Assembly (NCBI GenBank): GCA_024763365.1
Contig: JANTFO010000003.1
Span: 1-51,665, forward strand
Source of the DNA: Flavobacteriaceae bacterium
Lineage (GTDB): Bacteria; Bacteroidota; Bacteroidia; Flavobacteriales; Flavobacteriaceae
Direction: 5' to 3'
Length of the DNA stretch: 51,665 nt
Shown here: positions 47,696-51,665 of the stretch, in pieces
Layout: every line of letters starts with the position of its first letter
How positions within the stretch are numbered: the first letter of the stretch is position 1
Notes under the pieces: model-generated
Databases searched by the model: none
Told to the model about the DNA's origin: nothing
What the model saw: the letters and a program-made list of their open reading frames with translations, nothing else
Translations under genes and position numbers: made by a program

Positions 47696-47769
47696 AATGT
47701 AGTTTGTTGGGCTTTATCTTTTTAGGTTTAGTTTTAATATAAGATCTCCGACAAACTACATTTTTTTTT
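47696..47769 (+). terminator. Long-loop hairpin plus T-run between hyaC and the protease gene
   Basis: 12-bp perfect inverted repeat AATGTAGTTTGT (47696-47707)/ACAAACTACATT (47751-47762), then T-run to 47769. Confidence 0.6.
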
Positions 47770-47850
47770 ACCTTTTACATTACTAAATTTTTTAATTTTG
47801 AGAGCTGTTCATAAGAGCAAGTGTCTTAATTATGTTTAAATTTTAATAAA

Positions 47851-48387
47851 ATGATCTCGGATGAAGTAATCAAATTACAAAAACTTTTTTATCAAACGCA
47901 TGATTATGCTGCAGATGAATATCAGAAACGTATTTTGGTATTAGGAATTGGGAATTATCTGATGGGTGATGAAGGTATTGGAGTACATAGCATTCAAGCA
48001 TTAAGCAAAGAAAAGTTGCCGAAACATGTTGATATCATTGATGGTGGAACGGGCAGCTTTGACTTGATGCCTATTATTGCTAAATACCCCTTAGTTATAT
48101 TTATTGATGCAACTATGGATGGCAAACCTTTAGGCAGCATTGATGTATTATATCCCAAATTTGCTAAAGATTTTCCAAAAGTGCTAAGTGCACATGATGT
48201 AGGTTTAAAAGATATGTTGGATGCATTGGAAATCAAAGGAGAATTACCTAGAATTATTCTTGTAACTGTTACCATTAATGATATGAGGCCTATGACCATT
48301 ACTTTAAGTGATCATGTCCAAGCAGCGGTGCCAAAAGTTGTTGATCAAGTTAAAGAAATAATAAAGGCCATCCAATTAAATAATTAA
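47851..48387 (+). CDS. hyaD: HyaD/HybD-family hydrogenase maturation protease
   Basis: RILVLGIGNYLMGDEGIGVH, IDGGTGSFDLM, SAHDVGLKDML. Confidence 0.92.
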   Translation: MISDEVIKLQKLFYQTHDYAADEYQKRILVLGIGNYLMGDEGIGVHSIQALSKEKLPKHVDIIDGGTGSFDLMPIIAKYPLVIFIDATMDGKPLGSIDVLYPKFAKDFPKVLSAHDVGLKDMLDALEIKGELPRIILVTVTINDMRPMTITLSDHVQAAVPKVVDQVKEIIKAIQLNN

Positions 48388-48389
48388 AA

Positions 48390-49421
48390 ATGAGATGTAT
48401 AAATTTTTGGTTAATTCTAGTTTTCTTAATTTCAGCTGTAGGTTGTAAAAAATCAAAAACAAAACCAGAAAATTCTGTAGACAAAAAGTTTGCTATCGTC
48501 CTGCATGGAGGTGCAGGTTATATTACCTCTGATAACTTAAATGATTCTTTACAAGCAGTTTATAAGGATGTTTTAATGACAGCCATTAACAAAGGTTATA
48601 CTGTATTGGAAAACAATGGAAGTAGTATAGAGGCCATCCGTCAAACTATCAACATTCTTGAGGATTCTCCCTTATTCAATGCCGGTAGAGGCTCCGTATT
48701 CACTCATAATGAAACCAACGAAATGGATGCATCAGTTATGATCGGGAATACAAAAGATGCCGGAGCTGTTGCAGGTGTTATGCGAGTTAAGAATCCAATT
48801 GACCTGGCCATCCAAATCATGCAAAACTCCCCTCATGTGATGCTTTCCGGAAAAGGAGCAGAGGAATTTGCAAGTCAACAAGGCGTAAAGATGGTAGACC
48901 CTTCCTATTTTTATACGGAAAAAAGATTTCAATCACTTCAAGATGTGAAAGAAAAAGAATCTAAAAAAACAGCTTATATAAATCCTACTATATTGGATGA
49001 GAAATTTGGCACGGTAGGTTGTGTTGCATTGGACAAACAAGGAAACATTGTCGCCGGGACTTCTACAGGTGGTATGACCAACAAACGTTGGAATCGCATA
49101 GGTGATTCTCCCATAATTGGTGCAGGAACCTACGCCAACAATGCTACCTGTGGTGTGTCATGTACCGGTTGGGGTGAATATTTTATTAGAGGGGTAGTGG
49201 CTTATGATATTTCCGCTTTGATGGAGTATAGAGGGCTTTCACTTCATGAAGCCGCTCAAGAAGTGATCCATAATAAGTTGCCTGCGATGGGTGGAGATGG
49301 TGGTATTATTGCTATTGATAAGGCTGGTAATATTGTATGGGAGTTTAATACACCCGGAATGTTTAGAGCTTCACAAAAAGAAGGGGAGGAAATAAGGGTC
49401 GAAATGTTTTCCAAAAATTAA
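48390..49421 (+). CDS. Isoaspartyl peptidase/L-asparaginase-family Ntn-hydrolase, predicted lipoprotein
   Basis: Lipobox ISAVGC; IVLHGGAGYI, FNAGRGSVFTHNETNEMDASVM, FGTVGCVALDKQGNIVAGTSTGGMTNKRWNRIGDSPIIGAGTYAN. Confidence 0.92.
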   Translation: MRCINFWLILVFLISAVGCKKSKTKPENSVDKKFAIVLHGGAGYITSDNLNDSLQAVYKDVLMTAINKGYTVLENNGSSIEAIRQTINILEDSPLFNAGRGSVFTHNETNEMDASVMIGNTKDAGAVAGVMRVKNPIDLAIQIMQNSPHVMLSGKGAEEFASQQGVKMVDPSYFYTEKRFQSLQDVKEKESKKTAYINPTILDEKFGTVGCVALDKQGNIVAGTSTGGMTNKRWNRIGDSPIIGAGTYANNATCGVSCTGWGEYFIRGVVAYDISALMEYRGLSLHEAAQEVIHNKLPAMGGDGGIIAIDKAGNIVWEFNTPGMFRASQKEGEEIRVEMFSKN

Positions 49422-49473
49422 TAAAGTAAGCCTTAAAATATTTACTTTTGAATTCTTAATTCTTAATTTTTAA

Positions 49474-51665
49474 ATTCTGAATTCATTCCACATACATATT
49501 CAAGGCATCGTTCAGGGCGTAGGTTTTCGCCCTTTTGTTTATAAAATGGCATTGCAAAATGATTTAAAAGGCTGGGTCAACAATACCTCTGATGGGGTAC
49601 ATATTCATTTGACTGATACTGAGCAAAATGCAAAGCATTTTCTGGATGCACTCTTAAAAAATTTACCACCCCTCGCTGTAGTGACACATTATCATATTGA
49701 AGAAATTGAATCTGATGAAAAATTTGAGCGTTTTGACATTGTAGAAAGTACAGAGCAATCCAAAACCAACCTGCTGTTAACACCCGATGTCGCTATATGC
49801 GAAGATTGTCGAAAAGAGTTGCATGATATTAAAAACAGGCGTTATCAATACCCTTTCATTACTTGTACAAACTGTGGCCCACGTTACTCGATCATTAAGA
49901 AGTTACCTTATGACAGGCCATTTACCACGATGAAAAAGTTTGAAATGTGTCCTACTTGCCAGATAGAATATAATAATCCGTTAGAACGAAGACATTATTC
50001 TCAAACCAATTCTTGTCCGGATTGTGCCATTGAAATGCAACTTTTTAAGGTGTCATCTCAAGAACAAGCATTGAGCGAAGTCACAGTAACCTCAAAAAAA
50101 ATCATTAATAATTTTACCGACTTATCATTAATTACAGATTATTGGCATAAAGGAAAGATTATTGCTATCAAAGGAATAGGAGGATATTTATTGACTTGTG
50201 ACGCTACTAATCCTCAAGCAATTGAAAAGCTTAGAAAACAAAAGCACCGGCCCACAAAACCTTTTGCTTTGATGTATCCTTCTTTGGAGATTCTTAAAAA
50301 TGATGCCTACGTGAGTGAGTTGGAGCAAAAAGAACTCTTAAGTATATCAGCACCCATCGTCCTATTACAACCTAAAGGTAAATTGAATTCAAAACTGGCT
50401 TTGGATAAGATCAATAAAGGTTTATCAAAAATAGGGGTTATGCTGCCTTATACACCTTTGATGGATTTGCTATTAACAGATTTTGAAAACCCCATTATTG
50501 CTACATCCGGAAATATTTCTAATTCTACAATAATTCATCAGGATGAAACGGCCATCAAAGAACTCAGCCCTATTGCGGATTTGATATTGATGAACAACCG
50601 GGATATATTAATGCCTCAAGATGATGGGGTAGTTCAATTTTCCCCTGTTTATAAACAAAGGATCACCTTACGTCGTTCTCGCGGAAAAGCTCCGGTATAT
50701 ATCAATTCGGCCATAAAAGTGCCTCAAACCCCATACTTTGCACCGGGCTCTATGTTGAAAAGTGTTTTTGGCTTTACCCATGAGCAGAATTTTTATATCT
50801 CTCAGTATTTAGGTAATACGGAAAGTTATGATGCGCAAAAGAATTATGAAAATACTTTTAAACACCTAAACGGCATTTTCGCAACCAAATTTGATAAAAT
50901 CATAGTCGATAAACACCCGGATTATTTTGCGACACGTTTTGGTAAAAATTTAGCTGAAAAACATCATGCAGAAGTTGTAGAAATACAACATCATAAAGCT
51001 CATTTTTGGTCGGTTTTGGGTGAACATAATTTGATGGAAACCGACGAGTCAGTTTTGGGTGTAATTTGGGATGGTACAGGCTTGGGTGATGATGGTAACA
51101 TTTGGGGAGCTGAGTTTTTCAAATATGAAAACAGGAAAATGGATCGCGTAGCACATCTGGAGGAATTCCCTTTTATGTTGGGCGATAAAATGGTTTTGGA
51201 ACCACGTATTTCGGCATTTGTGCTTTTTCATGATAAACCTGATGCAGAAAATTGGTTAAAACCTAAATTTTCAAAAACAGAATGGAATGTTTATCACAAA
51301 CTTGTTAAGAATACAAAGCTGAAAAGCACCAGCATGGGCCGTTTGTTTGATGCAGTATCGTCACTTTTATTTGGTTTTGACAAACATACTTTTGAAGCTG
51401 AAGCCAGTATGCAATTGGAGAACCAAGCGCTTAAATTCCAATCCCAACTGTCACCTCGAGCTGAGTCGAGAGGTCTTTTGGGCTCACACTCATATTTAAA
51501 GAAAGAAAATCCTTCAAGTTTTCTAAAGTTTCTTTTAAATAATATTCTTAAAGATCTAAATGACGAAAAACCCAAAGACGAAATAGCCTATAAATTCCAT
51601 GTTACTTTGGTTGATTATATCGGTAGGATAGCACAAAAGTTTGATATCAGATCTTTAGCATTTAG
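49474..51665 (+). CDS. hypF: Carbamoyltransferase HypF (3'-truncated by window; no ATG/GTG/TTG start before the acylphosphatase domain)
   Basis: Manual translation, open from 49474 to the end: FHIHIQGIVQGVGFRPFVYK, zinc fingers CEDC/CTNC/CPTC/CPDC, IKGIGGYLLTCDATN, TLRRSRGKAPV, QHHKAHFWSVL, VIWDGTGLGDDGNIWGAEFF. Confidence 0.93.
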   Translation, partial: MLNSFHIHIQGIVQGVGFRPFVYKMALQNDLKGWVNNTSDGVHIHLTDTEQNAKHFLDALLKNLPPLAVVTHYHIEEIESDEKFERFDIVESTEQSKTNLLLTPDVAICEDCRKELHDIKNRRYQYPFITCTNCGPRYSIIKKLPYDRPFTTMKKFEMCPTCQIEYNNPLERRHYSQTNSCPDCAIEMQLFKVSSQEQALSEVTVTSKKIINNFTDLSLITDYWHKGKIIAIKGIGGYLLTCDATNPQAIEKLRKQKHRPTKPFALMYPSLEILKNDAYVSELEQKELLSISAPIVLLQPKGKLNSKLALDKINKGLSKIGVMLPYTPLMDLLLTDFENPIIATSGNISNSTIIHQDETAIKELSPIADLILMNNRDILMPQDDGVVQFSPVYKQRITLRRSRGKAPVYINSAIKVPQTPYFAPGSMLKSVFGFTHEQNFYISQYLGNTESYDAQKNYENTFKHLNGIFATKFDKIIVDKHPDYFATRFGKNLAEKHHAEVVEIQHHKAHFWSVLGEHNLMETDESVLGVIWDGTGLGDDGNIWGAEFFKYENRKMDRVAHLEEFPFMLGDKMVLEPRISAFVLFHDKPDAENWLKPKFSKTEWNVYHKLVKNTKLKSTSMGRLFDAVSSLLFGFDKHTFEAEASMQLENQALKFQSQLSPRAESRGLLGSHSYLKKENPSSFLKFLLNNILKDLNDEKPKDEIAYKFHVTLVDYIGRIAQKFDIRSLAF
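51453..51474. repeat. Palindromic repeat element in frame inside hypF
   Basis: ACCTCGA-GCTGAG-TCGAGAGGT (arms pair with a 2-nt bulge); encodes SPRAESRGL. Confidence 0.6.

Noticed and set aside
1-51665. tRNA, rRNA, transposase, phage or toxin-antitoxin/defence genes
   Set aside because: None recognised when reading the intergenic regions and ORF products; a tRNAscan/Infernal run would be needed to exclude small RNAs.

Overview
51.7 kb AT-rich chromosomal window, Bacteroidetes-like on three grounds: gene content (DUF4835, PorV-like and DUF6913 proteins), absence of clear Shine-Dalgarno sites, and TTG-N19-TAnnTTTG promoters. The first ~34 kb is mostly housekeeping: yidC, nhaA, a GT2/ABC/FecCD/rdgB operon, menD, folE, lipA, an rlmL-like gene, a split 5'-nucleotidase, dapA, ferritin, bamD, rpoZ, coaBC, recN, fabI, xdhABC and an acyl-CoA dehydrogenase. 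The last ~15 kb is a divergent double [NiFe]-hydrogenase locus. The minus strand carries hypA, a HoxE-HoxF protein, a fused HoxU-HoxY protein, hoxH, a maturation protease, hypB (His-rich), hypC, trmO and an S41 peptidase. The plus strand carries a Tat-exported group-1-type hydrogenase (hyaA, hyaB, cytochrome b, protease), a lipoprotein isoaspartyl peptidase and hypF (runs off the window; absent from the supplied ORF track). Most interesting observations: (1) the HoxU-HoxY single-polypeptide fusion; (2) matching TGAT-N4-ATCA palindromes about 30 bp upstream of the -7 boxes of both hydrogenase operons, plus repeated ATATGATAAA motifs; (3) period-7 tandem arrays with a different consensus at each locus, encoding the C-termini of neighbouring genes and possibly the start of hypF; (4) a palindromic repeat inserted in frame inside hypF; (5) two inverted copies of a dispersed intergenic repeat, each carrying a different small palindrome. 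No CRISPR array, rRNA, convincing tRNA, transposase or prophage was seen. All family calls come from reading the protein sequences; no database search was run.
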